Source: CAADGU01 sp964581605 (GTDB lineage Bacteria; Chloroflexota; Anaerolineae; Promineifilales; Promineifilaceae). From it: a stretch of DNA of 28,889 bases. How positions within the stretch are numbered: the first letter of the stretch is position 1; each line of letters opens with the position of its first letter. The position numbers were made by a program, and so were the translations under genes. Under the pieces are notes generated by a model. That model saw only the letters and a program-made list of their open reading frames with translations, was not told the origin of the DNA and searched no databases. The stretch is taken from the NCBI GenBank assembly GCA_964581605.1, contig CAZOPF010000076.1:1-28889 (forward strand), given 5' to 3'. Below are positions 16,995 to 25,441 of this stretch, in pieces.

Positions 16995-17603
16995 TCATGC
17001 CGGCGCCTGGTAATGTTTTACAACTACTTCGGCATAACGGAGTATGGCGTGTTCGGTCTGGAAACCGGCGCGGTAAACCTGGGCGATCTGCTCATCTTCG
17101 GCCACCGTATCACAGGGAAGAGTGGCCACGGCCTTGTGCAGTGCGGGATCGAACGCTCCACTTGTAGGAATGAAGGTGATGCCGTTGACACGCAAAATTT
17201 GCAGCAGTTGGTCGCGCAATACCTGGTAGTTACGGCCGTTGTCCTCATCCACCACCGCGCGACTCATCTGCTCTACCAGGTCAAAAAGGAGCAAGACGCT
17301 GTGCAGCAGGTCACGCAGGCGCGGCTGGCTGATGGATTCCGTCATATCATCTACCTTGTTGCCTAACTGCCGCACCTGTTTGGGGATAAGGTTGGTGCGT
17401 TCACTCAACTGCTCAACGGCCGTAACCAGTTGCCCTATTATCTTTTCCAGGCTATCTAACCGCGCTCGCATTGCCGCCAACTCTGAATAAGCGATTGCTT
17501 CAGACAGGTTTACCGGCGCTGCAACAGTCACTTCTACGGCTTCTGCTTCGATGATGACAGCACCGCCGGCCGTTTCGTCATCATTTTCACTTGCCTGTGT
17601 CAT
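16995..17603 (-). CDS. GrpE-like nucleotide exchange factor with a long coiled coil
   Basis: The product is 202 aa. Its ATG at 17603 overlaps the stop of the Hsp70-vWA gene (ATGA), and the Shine-Dalgarno GGAGGG lies inside that gene. Residues 40-95 form the long helical dimerisation stalk expected in GrpE ('RLDSLEKIIGQLVTAVEQLSE'). The C-terminal head has 'NGITFIPTSGAFDPALHKAV' (140-159), which is the G-x-F-D-P-x-x-H-x-A-V signature, and closes with 'AILRYAEVVVKHY', matching the 'vLRpA-V-V' strand. The length is ordinary for GrpE. It sits between two Hsp70 genes and probably serves one or both of them. It is the third GrpE-like protein of the window. Confidence 0.85.
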   Translation of the reverse strand: MTQASENDDETAGGAVIIEAEAVEVTVAAPVNLSEAIAYSELAAMRARLDSLEKIIGQLVTAVEQLSERTNLIPKQVRQLGNKVDDMTESISQPRLRDLLHSVLLLFDLVEQMSRAVVDEDNGRNYQVLRDQLLQILRVNGITFIPTSGAFDPALHKAVATLPCDTVAEDEQIAQVYRAGFQTEHAILRYAEVVVKHYQAPA

Positions 17604-19669
17604 GATTTCCCTCCTAACCAGGTAATGCCTGCCTGCCGCGGTTGCGGCGGTGGCGAACGCCGGGTGAGCAACGTGGTGATTGCCTGGCCAATGTCTCCGG
17701 CCGTGTCAATCATCAGGTAATTGGCCGACATATCTTTCAAAAAGGCTTCGTTTACGTCTTGCTGGCCGATGCCTAACAGCGATAAGCCGACACCTTCAGT
17801 TTGGACACGCATACCGGCGTCTATGGCCTCGGCCGGCTGGTCTGGCATGCCGTCGCTGACCAGGACAATTTCGCATTGCACGCCATCTCCACTGGCAGCC
17901 AGCATCTTCAGAGCCAGGGTGAGGGCATGTCCCATAGCGGTTGTGCCGTAGGGGGCGACACCGGCCACGGCCGTTTCCACCTGCCCCATATCTGTTGTCA
18001 ACGGGCAAATGACCTGCGCCTGCGAGCCAAAAGCGACCACCCCTACCTGGGTTAACCCGCCGCCCGCCGCCAACAACTGGCGGGCATTGTCCAGTACCGC
18101 CTGCCGCGCCCGCGCCAATTTGCCAAATGCCTGCATACTGCCGGAAATATCCAGGGCAAAAACCACTTGCCGTGGCGCTGACATGGAGGCCCGCACCACG
18201 TCCAGGTCTGGCTCTTCATACTCAATACGCACCTTGTCCAGCGTCATTTGCCCGTGTTGTTCAACGGCCGTCACGTCAATACGGCCGTTTACATCATAAT
18301 GAAAGGCAACGTGAATAGGCACACCCTGGGGCAGCCCCATGGGGCAGGTAAAACGCCAGGTATCTTGAATTACGTCTGGGCCAATGTCGTCAAATTCCAC
18401 CACCGGCACGTCAAAAAATGGCTGGCCGGCGGCCGAAATCTGGTAATCATCGCGTGTTTGGGCTGTGGGCAGTTCGGCGCCGTAAGGGATGATGATAGAG
18501 TTTTCAATGCACAGGTCACGGCCGTCACGGACGATGACCCGCGTCCCCAGATTGCGCGGCGCGGTACGTTGGAAATTGATCAGCTTCAGACCGCTGGTGA
18601 CGGCCCGGCGCGGCCGGTAGGCGCCCTTGGCCAGGATGGCCGCCCCCAGCGCCACCATGGTATCGGCTTCGGCCGTCTGGATGGGTTGCTGGCCAGAAAC
18701 GCCAGCCAGGGCTTCAGCCACACGCCGCATCCGCGTGGCCCCACCTACCAGCAAGATATGATCAAGATCATGCCAGGTCAGCGGCGGGTCTGCTTTCTCC
18801 AAAGACTTTTCCGTCCAGGTGACCAACTGCTGGATGCGCCACTCGGTTAACTGTTCAAATTCAGCCCGCGTCACCACCACCTGTGTTGATTGCCCTTTGA
18901 AAACGCAGGGAATGACCCCTTGTTCGGAGCGGGCAAAATCTCGTTTAACCCGTTCGCAGGCGTCGTATAACGTCTGTTCGACGGCCGAATCACTGCGTGG
19001 GTCTTCGCCAAACTGCTCGCGCAACTGTTCGGCCACGTATTCCAGCAGGTCATACGTCCAATCATGGCCGCCCAACTGCCGGTCGCCGGCCGTAGCCAGC
19101 GGCTTAAATACGCCATTTTCCAGAGACAGGATCGAGGCGTCGTAGGTGCCGCCGCCCAGGTCACAGACCAGCAGTTTGCCACCTTCGTGCAAATGTTCCA
19201 CGCCGTAATACACGGCCGCGGCCGTTGGTTCGCGCACAACTTCCGGCACATCCAGCCCGGCCAGTTCGCCCGCCTTCATCGTATTTTCCACTTCCACGCT
19301 GGAAAAATAGGCCGGGCAGGTAATGACTGCCTTATGCAGGGGGATGCCCAGTTCTAATTCACAATCTGCCCTGATTTTTTTGAGGATGGCGGCCGAGATT
19401 TCCACTGGGCTAAAACCTTGAAAACGGTAATCAGACTCTCCCATAGCCCGCTTGATCCATTGAATGACGTGATCGCGCCGGGCGATGGCCTGGTTGGCAG
19501 CCACAGCCCCCACCAGAAGCTGGCCAGCCTCAACCAGCACCACCGATGGCGTGGTTTTTTCGCCTTCGGCGTTGCGGATTATCTGTGGACGGCCGTGTTC
19601 GTCCACGTAAGCGGCCGCCGAAAACGTGGTACCCAGGTCAATCCCTAAAATAATTTCATCAACCGACAT
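17600..19669 (-). CDS. Hsp70-vWA fusion protein
   Basis: The start is the ATG at 19669 with GGAGGG 4 bases upstream (689 aa). A second ATG 12 bases earlier lies in the ribosome site. Residues 9-350 are an Hsp70 ATPase domain (GIDLGTTFS, 'WIKRAMGE', 'REPTAAAVYY', 'VCDLGGGTYDAS', 'LLVGGATRM'). Residues 350-495 are a substrate-binding-like beta region without a classical linker or lid, having 'GLPQGVPIHVAFHYDVNGRIDVTA', close to the DnaK 'nGil-V-A' strand. Residues 500-675 are a von Willebrand A domain with an intact metal site: 'ALDISGSM' (D507, S509, S511), 'GTTAMGHAL', and 'VLVSDGMPD'. vWA domains bind partner proteins through metal and typically couple with MoxR-type AAA+ chaperones in conflict systems. 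Replacing the lid with vWA suggests a substrate adaptor or assembly role. Confidence 0.9.
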   Translation of the reverse strand: MSVDEIILGIDLGTTFSAAAYVDEHGRPQIIRNAEGEKTTPSVVLVEAGQLLVGAVAANQAIARRDHVIQWIKRAMGESDYRFQGFSPVEISAAILKKIRADCELELGIPLHKAVITCPAYFSSVEVENTMKAGELAGLDVPEVVREPTAAAVYYGVEHLHEGGKLLVCDLGGGTYDASILSLENGVFKPLATAGDRQLGGHDWTYDLLEYVAEQLREQFGEDPRSDSAVEQTLYDACERVKRDFARSEQGVIPCVFKGQSTQVVVTRAEFEQLTEWRIQQLVTWTEKSLEKADPPLTWHDLDHILLVGGATRMRRVAEALAGVSGQQPIQTAEADTMVALGAAILAKGAYRPRRAVTSGLKLINFQRTAPRNLGTRVIVRDGRDLCIENSIIIPYGAELPTAQTRDDYQISAAGQPFFDVPVVEFDDIGPDVIQDTWRFTCPMGLPQGVPIHVAFHYDVNGRIDVTAVEQHGQMTLDKVRIEYEEPDLDVVRASMSAPRQVVFALDISGSMQAFGKLARARQAVLDNARQLLAAGGGLTQVGVVAFGSQAQVICPLTTDMGQVETAVAGVAPYGTTAMGHALTLALKMLAASGDGVQCEIVLVSDGMPDQPAEAIDAGMRVQTEGVGLSLLGIGQQDVNEAFLKDMSANYLMIDTAGDIGQAITTLLTRRSPPPQPRQAGITWLGGKS

Positions 19670-19705
19670 ATGTCCCTCCATCCATTGCTTTTGCCCATGC
19701 CTGCC

Positions 19706-20071
19706 TCATATTGCCTCTTCTACCACCTGGCCGGCTTCAGCCAAAACAGCCAGCAGCGGCCCCAGGCCCGGATGCGCCGGCGCCAAATTCTGGATTTGCC
19801 GGGCAAGAGTCGTGGCTCTTGTCCAATCCGCCTGCTGCGCCAGCAATTGCGCCTGCATGAGACGCGCTTCCACGTCAAAAGGGGTCAGGGCAGCGTTCAT
19901 TTCCAGGTAGGCCAGGGCCGCAGCTACCTGGTTGGACTGCACGGCCGTTAGCGCCGCATTGAACAGATAATCCGCCCTGGCCTTGATCTGTTGCAGCAGG
20001 CTCAAATCCACGCCGCACTTACAAACCACCACCGCACTTATCTCACGCCCACAACCCGGACACAAATACAT
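19706..20071 (-). CDS. Small zinc-ribbon protein with TPR-like helices
   Basis: The product is 121 aa. Its ATG at 20071 overlaps the last base of the EAD-Hsp70 stop codon (TAATG), with AAGGCAGG a little upstream. The N-terminus has C4-x2-C7 and C17-x-C19, a compact treble-clef or zinc ribbon. Residues 25-115 are two or three TPR-like helix pairs ('LFNAALTAVQSNQVAAALAYLEMNAALTPFD' and 'AQLLAQQADWTRATTLARQIQNLAP' are the A and B helices). It may be an adaptor linking Hsp70 to client or GTPase zinc ribbons. Tight coupling to its upstream neighbour suggests it is co-expressed with that Hsp70 fusion, although its base composition fits the rest of the operon. Confidence 0.8.
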   Translation of the reverse strand: MYLCPGCGREISAVVVCKCGVDLSLLQQIKARADYLFNAALTAVQSNQVAAALAYLEMNAALTPFDVEARLMQAQLLAQQADWTRATTLARQIQNLAPAHPGLGPLLAVLAEAGQVVEEAI

Positions 20072-22680
20072 TAGAACACCTGCCTTATCTGATATCTTCG
20101 AGCTTCCAGTGCTGCGCCCATCACCACCAGGAGTTCTGGCCTTTGGTCATACCGGACCCGTCCTCGGAATTCTTCTTCGACTCTTTGTCTGACATAAGGG
20201 ATGTGAACAGAACCACCTACCATGACAATATCATCCAAAGTGTTAAGTGAAATTTGCGCTTTGGCCAATACGTGATGACATAGGCCAATAGTTTCCTCAA
20301 TGTCATCGGTGATAAGGTCCTCGAATGTTTCACGCGAGATGATTACGTCAATCTTTAAGGGTTTACCCTTTTTGTCGAGGATTCCAGAATTTTCCTCGTA
20401 TAGCCGAAAACTTGTCTGGAGTGACAATGCGATTTTTGCCTTTTCAGCCAGCACAAGTAGTATGTTCCATTCAGGCGATTCGCGGTGGATGTGATCTAAC
20501 TGATCGTATTGCTGCTTCAGTTGATCGAAAAGCCAACCGGCCAATCGTTCATCAAAATTGCAGCCGCTCACCTGTTCGCTCCAGGCAGACGCCAGAATCC
20601 CAAAATCACCTCCCGCCGCTTTCTGCAAAACAGCCGCTTCAAATGTGCCGCCACCTAGATCGTAGGTCAGGCATCTGACTGAAACCGGGTTATCGTTACG
20701 ATAATACGCGAGCGCGGCTGCCACAGGTTCTTCTAGAAGAAATACTTGCTCAAATTTGGCTCGGCTGCCAGCAGTAACAATTTCCTGTTTTTGCTTCTCA
20801 TTAAAATGTGCTGGCACCGTAATCACTACTTCCTGTACTCTCTGATCCATGCACTTCTCAGCATATTGCCTGAGGTAATGCAAAATTTTAGCAGTTATCA
20901 CTGTTGGTGAACCCTGGTCATACGCCGCACGTGTACCAATGGAACGTTTAGCAAAAGCTATGGATGTAGCATATTCACGCAAGTGCGCCTTTACATGACT
21001 GCCGAAAAAGAATTGATGTTTGTGATTCCAGGCTATGTATGACGGTATGAGCAATTGACCTTCTTCGCTCTTGATCAAGGTAATACCCTCCATCGTTTCA
21101 AAGGAGATACCCCCCAATTCTTCAGGTAGCGCAATTGCACAACAGGTAGTTCCAAAATCAACCCCAATAATGGCATTACGAGAGCGCGAGCGAGCTGTTG
21201 CCTCTACCGTTAAGTTCAAGGAACCTAAATTTTTGGCGAGTGCTTCTCTTTGCATCACTGAATACAACACAAGGGACGATGCTGAAGTGTGGCCAATCAA
21301 GGAAGATATAAACCCGATTGCCAATCTCGTGGCTGTCTGGAATAGGATTCTCCCATGCTTATATGCCCATGAAGCATGGGCAGGTGGTTGTAAAGTTGAA
21401 CTTTGGCTCCAGTCAATATCTGGTCTTTGCTGTATTATTCTCCGCTTGAGGTCAAGCAACTGATGGCTTTGCGTGAAGTGTGCTACTAACTCTCTCGCCT
21501 TTCCTTTTCGGCCATGAGCGGGCAGATACTCATAGATTACCTCTAAATACAGGCAAAGTTCACGCAACTCTTCTTCGCTAAACCATTCAACAAGTACAGT
21601 GTAAATCTGGAAAGGCAGGGTCTGGTAATATCCTCTAATCGAGTATTCGTCTCTCATGGAGCTGCCAAACGGAGTGCTTTCAGATTCAAGGTACAGTTTA
21701 GAGAAGACCTCGTGTGCAATTTGCGCCTCCGCTGGTAGGGTAAAAGCGGTCGTGATTGGGATAGATGAGAAACCTTGATCTGTTTTATAAGAAGGGCCAT
21801 CCTGTGGAGAAGGGACTTGTGGGGAAGGATCTAGCGAACCAGGATCAGGAAGGAGAGGCAGAGGGAGTACCTCGATTCTGTGACGGAATGTTATTGGCCG
21901 GTCACGGTCCTGAGATAGAACAAACTGCACATGTTTAATTCCGGGAGTGTCTGCTTGCACCATGAAATCAGCCACATCATCATTTGTTTGTGGTTCACAA
22001 ATGCGTAACGGAGTCCTGGGCTTACAAGTATCCAGCTCAACAGCTATTTCTACTTCCGTTTGCCATATTGCTTGTTCTTCATTTCTCTCAAATTTTAATG
22101 TTGCGGGGACTATACTGGTTGGGATGATCTCCTCATTTTCCTGAAACCCCGGTAATTGGGTTGATTTATCAGGATCAACGTGCTGGCTAATACATACACA
22201 GATAGGAAACCGTGTCCGAACATATAGTTTTTTAGGTATAATCGCTTGTACGTCCCGAACAAAATCGCTTGCGTATTTAGCACTCTCACCATTGATAGCC
22301 CTAATATATTCTTGTGTTTTCTCCGCTTTCTCATTCTCACCTATGTGCATAAACTCACTGTGACAGATCCCCATCTCGATATGTAGCTTCATCTCCAAGA
22401 GTACATGAGGAACACGGGGTCTATAGTCCAACAAATACCAACCAAGATAATAAACTACAAGATGAAGTTCTCCTCGACGGTCAGCCAGTTCAACCAAACT
22501 CTGACTTTTCTGATCAGGGTTAGCCCCAGATAGTTGATCATACTTATAACAATCATGATCAAGTCCGTAATCCTGGTGGAGACGATCCGATAATGCAAAA
22601 CAAAAACTTTGCAGGTTTAGCTTCTTTGCAAGAATATCTTTGACACGTACCTGGTCGAATCTTGGCTTCGTCATTCTCAT
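20071..22680 (-). CDS. EAD-EAD-Hsp70 ATPase fusion with no substrate-binding domain
   Basis: The product is 869 aa from an ATG at 22680. An in-frame TGA lies four codons upstream, and no good Shine-Dalgarno is seen. Residues 8-85 ('VKDILAKKLNLQSFCFALSD ... ELADRRGELHLVVYYL') and 357-420 ('YTVLVEWFSEEELRELCLYL ... KARELVAHFTQSHQLLDLKR') match the helical effector-associated domain (EAD7-like) pattern 'L-x-x-x-F-s-x-e-E-L-r-x-L-C-f-x-L...K-a-x-e-L-v-x-y-x-x-x-x-x-r-L-x-x-L'. Between them is a 260-aa beta-rich, Pro-linked region. Residues 440-475 hold a weakly hydrophobic segment. Residues 504-869 are an Hsp70 ATPase domain (GVDFGTTCC, 'FAKRSIGT', 'EEPVAAALAY', 'YDLGGGTFEA', 'MVGGSVHIP') that ends right after the fold. 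No substrate-binding domain is present. GC is lower than in its neighbours (two sampled lines 42% and 45% against 63% nearby) and ACGGCCGT is absent. It is likely an acquired module. Confidence 0.85.
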   Translation of the reverse strand: MRMTKPRFDQVRVKDILAKKLNLQSFCFALSDRLHQDYGLDHDCYKYDQLSGANPDQKSQSLVELADRRGELHLVVYYLGWYLLDYRPRVPHVLLEMKLHIEMGICHSEFMHIGENEKAEKTQEYIRAINGESAKYASDFVRDVQAIIPKKLYVRTRFPICVCISQHVDPDKSTQLPGFQENEEIIPTSIVPATLKFERNEEQAIWQTEVEIAVELDTCKPRTPLRICEPQTNDDVADFMVQADTPGIKHVQFVLSQDRDRPITFRHRIEVLPLPLLPDPGSLDPSPQVPSPQDGPSYKTDQGFSSIPITTAFTLPAEAQIAHEVFSKLYLESESTPFGSSMRDEYSIRGYYQTLPFQIYTVLVEWFSEEELRELCLYLEVIYEYLPAHGRKGKARELVAHFTQSHQLLDLKRRIIQQRPDIDWSQSSTLQPPAHASWAYKHGRILFQTATRLAIGFISSLIGHTSASSLVLYSVMQREALAKNLGSLNLTVEATARSRSRNAIIGVDFGTTCCAIALPEELGGISFETMEGITLIKSEEGQLLIPSYIAWNHKHQFFFGSHVKAHLREYATSIAFAKRSIGTRAAYDQGSPTVITAKILHYLRQYAEKCMDQRVQEVVITVPAHFNEKQKQEIVTAGSRAKFEQVFLLEEPVAAALAYYRNDNPVSVRCLTYDLGGGTFEAAVLQKAAGGDFGILASAWSEQVSGCNFDERLAGWLFDQLKQQYDQLDHIHRESPEWNILLVLAEKAKIALSLQTSFRLYEENSGILDKKGKPLKIDVIISRETFEDLITDDIEETIGLCHHVLAKAQISLNTLDDIVMVGGSVHIPYVRQRVEEEFRGRVRYDQRPELLVVMGAALEARRYQIRQVF

Positions 22681-22774
22681 CCAGTAGATATTTCAAGAGT
22701 CTGTAGCGGGTAAGCACAAATAGATTGTTGTTTCTCCAGTGAGGAAGTAGGGCTAAGCAATTGGTACATTTCAC
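22559..22774 (-). CDS. Possible short zinc-ribbon-like ORF, doubtful
   Basis: The product is 71 aa from a GTG at 22774, just after the end of an Hsp70 gene. It starts M-K-C-T-N-C, a C-x2-C knuckle, then 'RYRLLKYLLDENDEAK'. The last 41 codons overlap the EAD-Hsp70 gene in another frame and look like shadow sequence. Only about 30 residues (22680-22774) are unique. It could be a leader peptide coupling ribosomes into the following gene, which has a weak start, or a scar of a zinc-ribbon gene lost when the EAD-Hsp70 module arrived. Coding evidence is thin. Confidence 0.25.
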   Translation of the reverse strand: MKCTNCLALLPHWRNNNLFVLTRYRLLKYLLDENDEAKIRPGTCQRYSCKEAKPAKFLFCIIGSSPPGLRT

Positions 22775-22795
22775 TTTTTTGCACGGTTAACTTGT

Positions 22796-25345
22796 TCAGC
22801 GGTACCTTTGTTGATCAGCCAATATTTGAACCAATCCTTCTGGTAATGTGTCTCTACCTTTGCCCATGCCCATGACTCTGGCTTGTAGGGGCTGGTGTTT
22901 GTTTTCATAGTAATTGGCCAGGAGCAGCATGGCATCCGATGAGCTGGGGTCTATAGCCTTTAGCTCCTGGTCGCAGGCGTCAAAGTCGGCCGCCAGTTCG
23001 GCCAGCCGCCCGCGCCTTTCGGCTTCTGCCCTTAATTGGGACAGGTCCATGCCTAATTTCAGCTTGATGACGCGCGGGTCGGGTGGCTCTTCGCGTGGTG
23101 GCTGGCCGCCGTCCTGGATTTTCCGTTTTCGTTCCTCTTCGGCCAGTATGGTTAGAATGTGTTCCCGTAAAGCGGCCAGCCGTTTGTTGGCGTCTACCCA
23201 GCCAGCATCGCTTTTCTCCTGTAAGGCGCGTTCGGCCAACTGGATGATGGCCGGCAACTGGCTGGCATATTCGCTGCCGGGCTGCCGCCTTTGCAGTTCC
23301 GGCAGCAGTTCGCGCTCGATTTCGCGCCGCATCTGCTCAAACTGCTCTTTGGGTGGCTCTGGCTGCCAGCCGCGCAGTTGCCGCAGCAGCGTTTCTGCTT
23401 CGGCCAGTAATTCCTGAGCTTTGGCCAGGTTGGGGTCGCGCTCCTCGTAAAGCAGCCGGCGGCAAGTTGCCAGGACGCGGTTTACCTGTGGCGCTACTTC
23501 AAAAGCGCGGCCAGCATCCGCCTGGGCCAACGCTTCTTGTTTGCGCGCCTCCAACGCCTGGTATAGCCGCCGCAGTTCGTCAATACCCTTGACCACCACC
23601 GGCGGGATCTGGATGGTGGTTTCTGCTGTGACGTTGGCGGCGGGGATGTGGGCACGGCCGTCTATATAAAAATCATCCCGTAACGTGAGTGTAATATCTA
23701 CCCGGTTGCCCACTTCCAGAGTTTGAGGGAGTCCGGTTACCACAATTTCGCCAATCTGGCAGGTGTCTTCATACACCGGTATGTGTACTTCGCCTGTCTG
23801 GTCGGCCGTTTGCGCCGGCACGCGGCATTCATAGGGCAGCGGCGTTCTTTCGGCCACCACTGTTTGCAGCCCATTTTTGGTCATAATGGAAATCGGCCTG
23901 GCCAACACGTTTGGCTGCATCCCGGCCACCGTTTGCGTTGGCGCGTCCGCCTGGTGGTGAATGGTGAAACGATGGGAGACGATCTCCTCGCCTGCGGCCG
24001 TTTCCAGGCGCAAACTGAACGTATTCGCTGCTTCTGGCTGCAAAGGCACGCGGGGGAAGATGAAACCGCCATTCTCGTTAACCGTCTGGCGTTGTGGTTG
24101 GGAACCATCGGCCGGCATGAGGATGGCCACACATCCCCCCACCTGCGGCGCCTGCTCCGTTGCCGCCAGAACGCCGGTGATTTGGGTGGCGAGCAGCGTG
24201 GTTGTCTCCGGTAAATTACCCAGCGTCAGCGGGCCAACGCGCCGTCCCAGACGCCGGGCCATGATGGCCGCGCCGATGGCTACGCTGAGGTCAGGCTCGC
24301 TCAACTGGGGCTTTTTGCCAAATTCTGCCTCCAGCCGTTCGGCCACCAGGGGAATACGAGTGGAGCCGCCCACCATCACAATTTCGTCCAGGTTAGCCGC
24401 CGTCATACCTGCTTTTTCCAGAGCGCGGCGGCACAGGCGCATCGTCTCCTCAATATCGGCCGCGATCAGACCGGTGAAGGTATCCCGCGTAATTTCCAGA
24501 TCAAAACTGATGGGTTCACCGCGGGCGTCGGTATGGGCGGTATCCTCTACCAGCGTGGCAATCTGCCGGCTGGAGAGCTGGATTTTGGCTGTTTCTGCCA
24601 GTACCAACAGTTTTGTAAACAGCATCCGATAGGCTGGCAATGTGGTGTCATCGTCAAACTGGTACCCTTGTTTCTGGATCTGGCCTATGATCCAATCGGC
24701 CAGTTTTTTGTCAAAGTCGTATCCACCCAGGTGCCGGTTGCCATCAAACGCTTTGATGTCAAAAACGCCTCCTTCCTTGCGCAGAATGGCTACATCAAAC
24801 GTGCCGCCACCCAGGTCATAGGTCATAATGGTCAGGGGGTCACGGCCGTCTTCGGCGCAATAGGCCAACGCGGCTGCCACCGGCTCTTGCACAATTTCAC
24901 CCACACGCAGCCCCGCTTTTTCACCGGCCTCTTTCGTTTTTTGTTTCTGGCCGGTGGTGAAGTAAGCGGGAACGGTGATAACCGCCTCTTCAATCGCCTC
25001 GCCCATCTGTGTTTCGGCCATCTCTTTGAGGTAACGCAAAATCTCGGCCGAAACATCTTCCGGTTGCAGCGTCTGGCCGCCCAGGGGGAAGGGTTTGTCT
25101 TCGCCCATGTGCCGTTTGACAAACATGATCGGTTCTGGCTGCTGGCCGGCCCGCGCCTTGGCCCGCCGCCCCACCAGCAGGTTGCCCTGCCGGTCGGTGG
25201 CGACGACGGAAGGGGTCAGTCGCTGGTTGAAATCATCTTTGATGATCGTAATCCCGCGGGCGACGTCGAAATATTTACCCTCAAACAGTTGGGGCGTGGC
25301 AATCACGCTGAAAGTTGTGCCTAAATCTATACCCACAACGGCCAT
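22796..25345 (-). CDS. Hsp70 (DnaK-like) with an Ig-like insert and extended helical C-terminus
   Basis: The product is 849 aa, ATG at 25345 preceded by GAGGAGG at 8 bases. The ATPase domain (1-370) is intact: GIDLGTTFS, 'FVKRHMGE', 'QEPVAAALAY', 'YDLGGGTFDVA', 'VMVGGSTRIP'. Instead of the LLLDV linker, residues 385-475 form an Ig/carboxypeptidase-regulatory-like beta-sandwich ('VAILMPADGSQPQ', 'NENGGFIFPRVPLQ'). Residues 480-585 are a substrate-binding beta domain ('VPAQTADQTGEVHIPVYED', 'RDDFYIDGRAHI'). Residues 590-849 are a long charged helical tail with coiled-coil heptads ('LARRQ...LEAR', 'REIERELLPELQRRQ'). It is about 200 residues longer than DnaK. It follows a GrpE-like gene by about 96 bases and forms the second GrpE-Hsp70 pair. 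Confidence 0.9.
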   Translation of the reverse strand: MAVVGIDLGTTFSVIATPQLFEGKYFDVARGITIIKDDFNQRLTPSVVATDRQGNLLVGRRAKARAGQQPEPIMFVKRHMGEDKPFPLGGQTLQPEDVSAEILRYLKEMAETQMGEAIEEAVITVPAYFTTGQKQKTKEAGEKAGLRVGEIVQEPVAAALAYCAEDGRDPLTIMTYDLGGGTFDVAILRKEGGVFDIKAFDGNRHLGGYDFDKKLADWIIGQIQKQGYQFDDDTTLPAYRMLFTKLLVLAETAKIQLSSRQIATLVEDTAHTDARGEPISFDLEITRDTFTGLIAADIEETMRLCRRALEKAGMTAANLDEIVMVGGSTRIPLVAERLEAEFGKKPQLSEPDLSVAIGAAIMARRLGRRVGPLTLGNLPETTTLLATQITGVLAATEQAPQVGGCVAILMPADGSQPQRQTVNENGGFIFPRVPLQPEAANTFSLRLETAAGEEIVSHRFTIHHQADAPTQTVAGMQPNVLARPISIMTKNGLQTVVAERTPLPYECRVPAQTADQTGEVHIPVYEDTCQIGEIVVTGLPQTLEVGNRVDITLTLRDDFYIDGRAHIPAANVTAETTIQIPPVVVKGIDELRRLYQALEARKQEALAQADAGRAFEVAPQVNRVLATCRRLLYEERDPNLAKAQELLAEAETLLRQLRGWQPEPPKEQFEQMRREIERELLPELQRRQPGSEYASQLPAIIQLAERALQEKSDAGWVDANKRLAALREHILTILAEEERKRKIQDGGQPPREEPPDPRVIKLKLGMDLSQLRAEAERRGRLAELAADFDACDQELKAIDPSSSDAMLLLANYYENKHQPLQARVMGMGKGRDTLPEGLVQILADQQRYR

Positions 25346-25441
25346 GGTCTGCCTCCTCTATTGCAGTTATTGGCCGGGTGTAGGGTGGCGGAAGTGAGCG
25401 TGACGATGACCTGTCACCCGCCCGTCTGTTATGTTTTGGCT

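Noticed and set aside
20071..22680. Selenocysteine or CRISPR-linked function for the low-GC region
   Set aside because: No repeat-spacer pattern, Cas-like protein or in-frame UGA is present. The region is one continuous EAD-Hsp70 gene.
24533..25324. Long plus-strand ORF of 263 codons antisense to an Hsp70 gene
   Set aside because: It mirrors a highly conserved ATPase domain with strong codon bias. The translated sequence has no family features and the minus-strand gene fully explains the DNA.
25383..25422. GC-rich inverted sequences (GTGAC/GTCAC, GGGTG/CACCC) between the divergent GrpE-like and Hsp70 genes
   Set aside because: The stems are only 5 pairs and overlap in competing ways, with no U-tract. 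This is too weak to call a terminator or attenuator.
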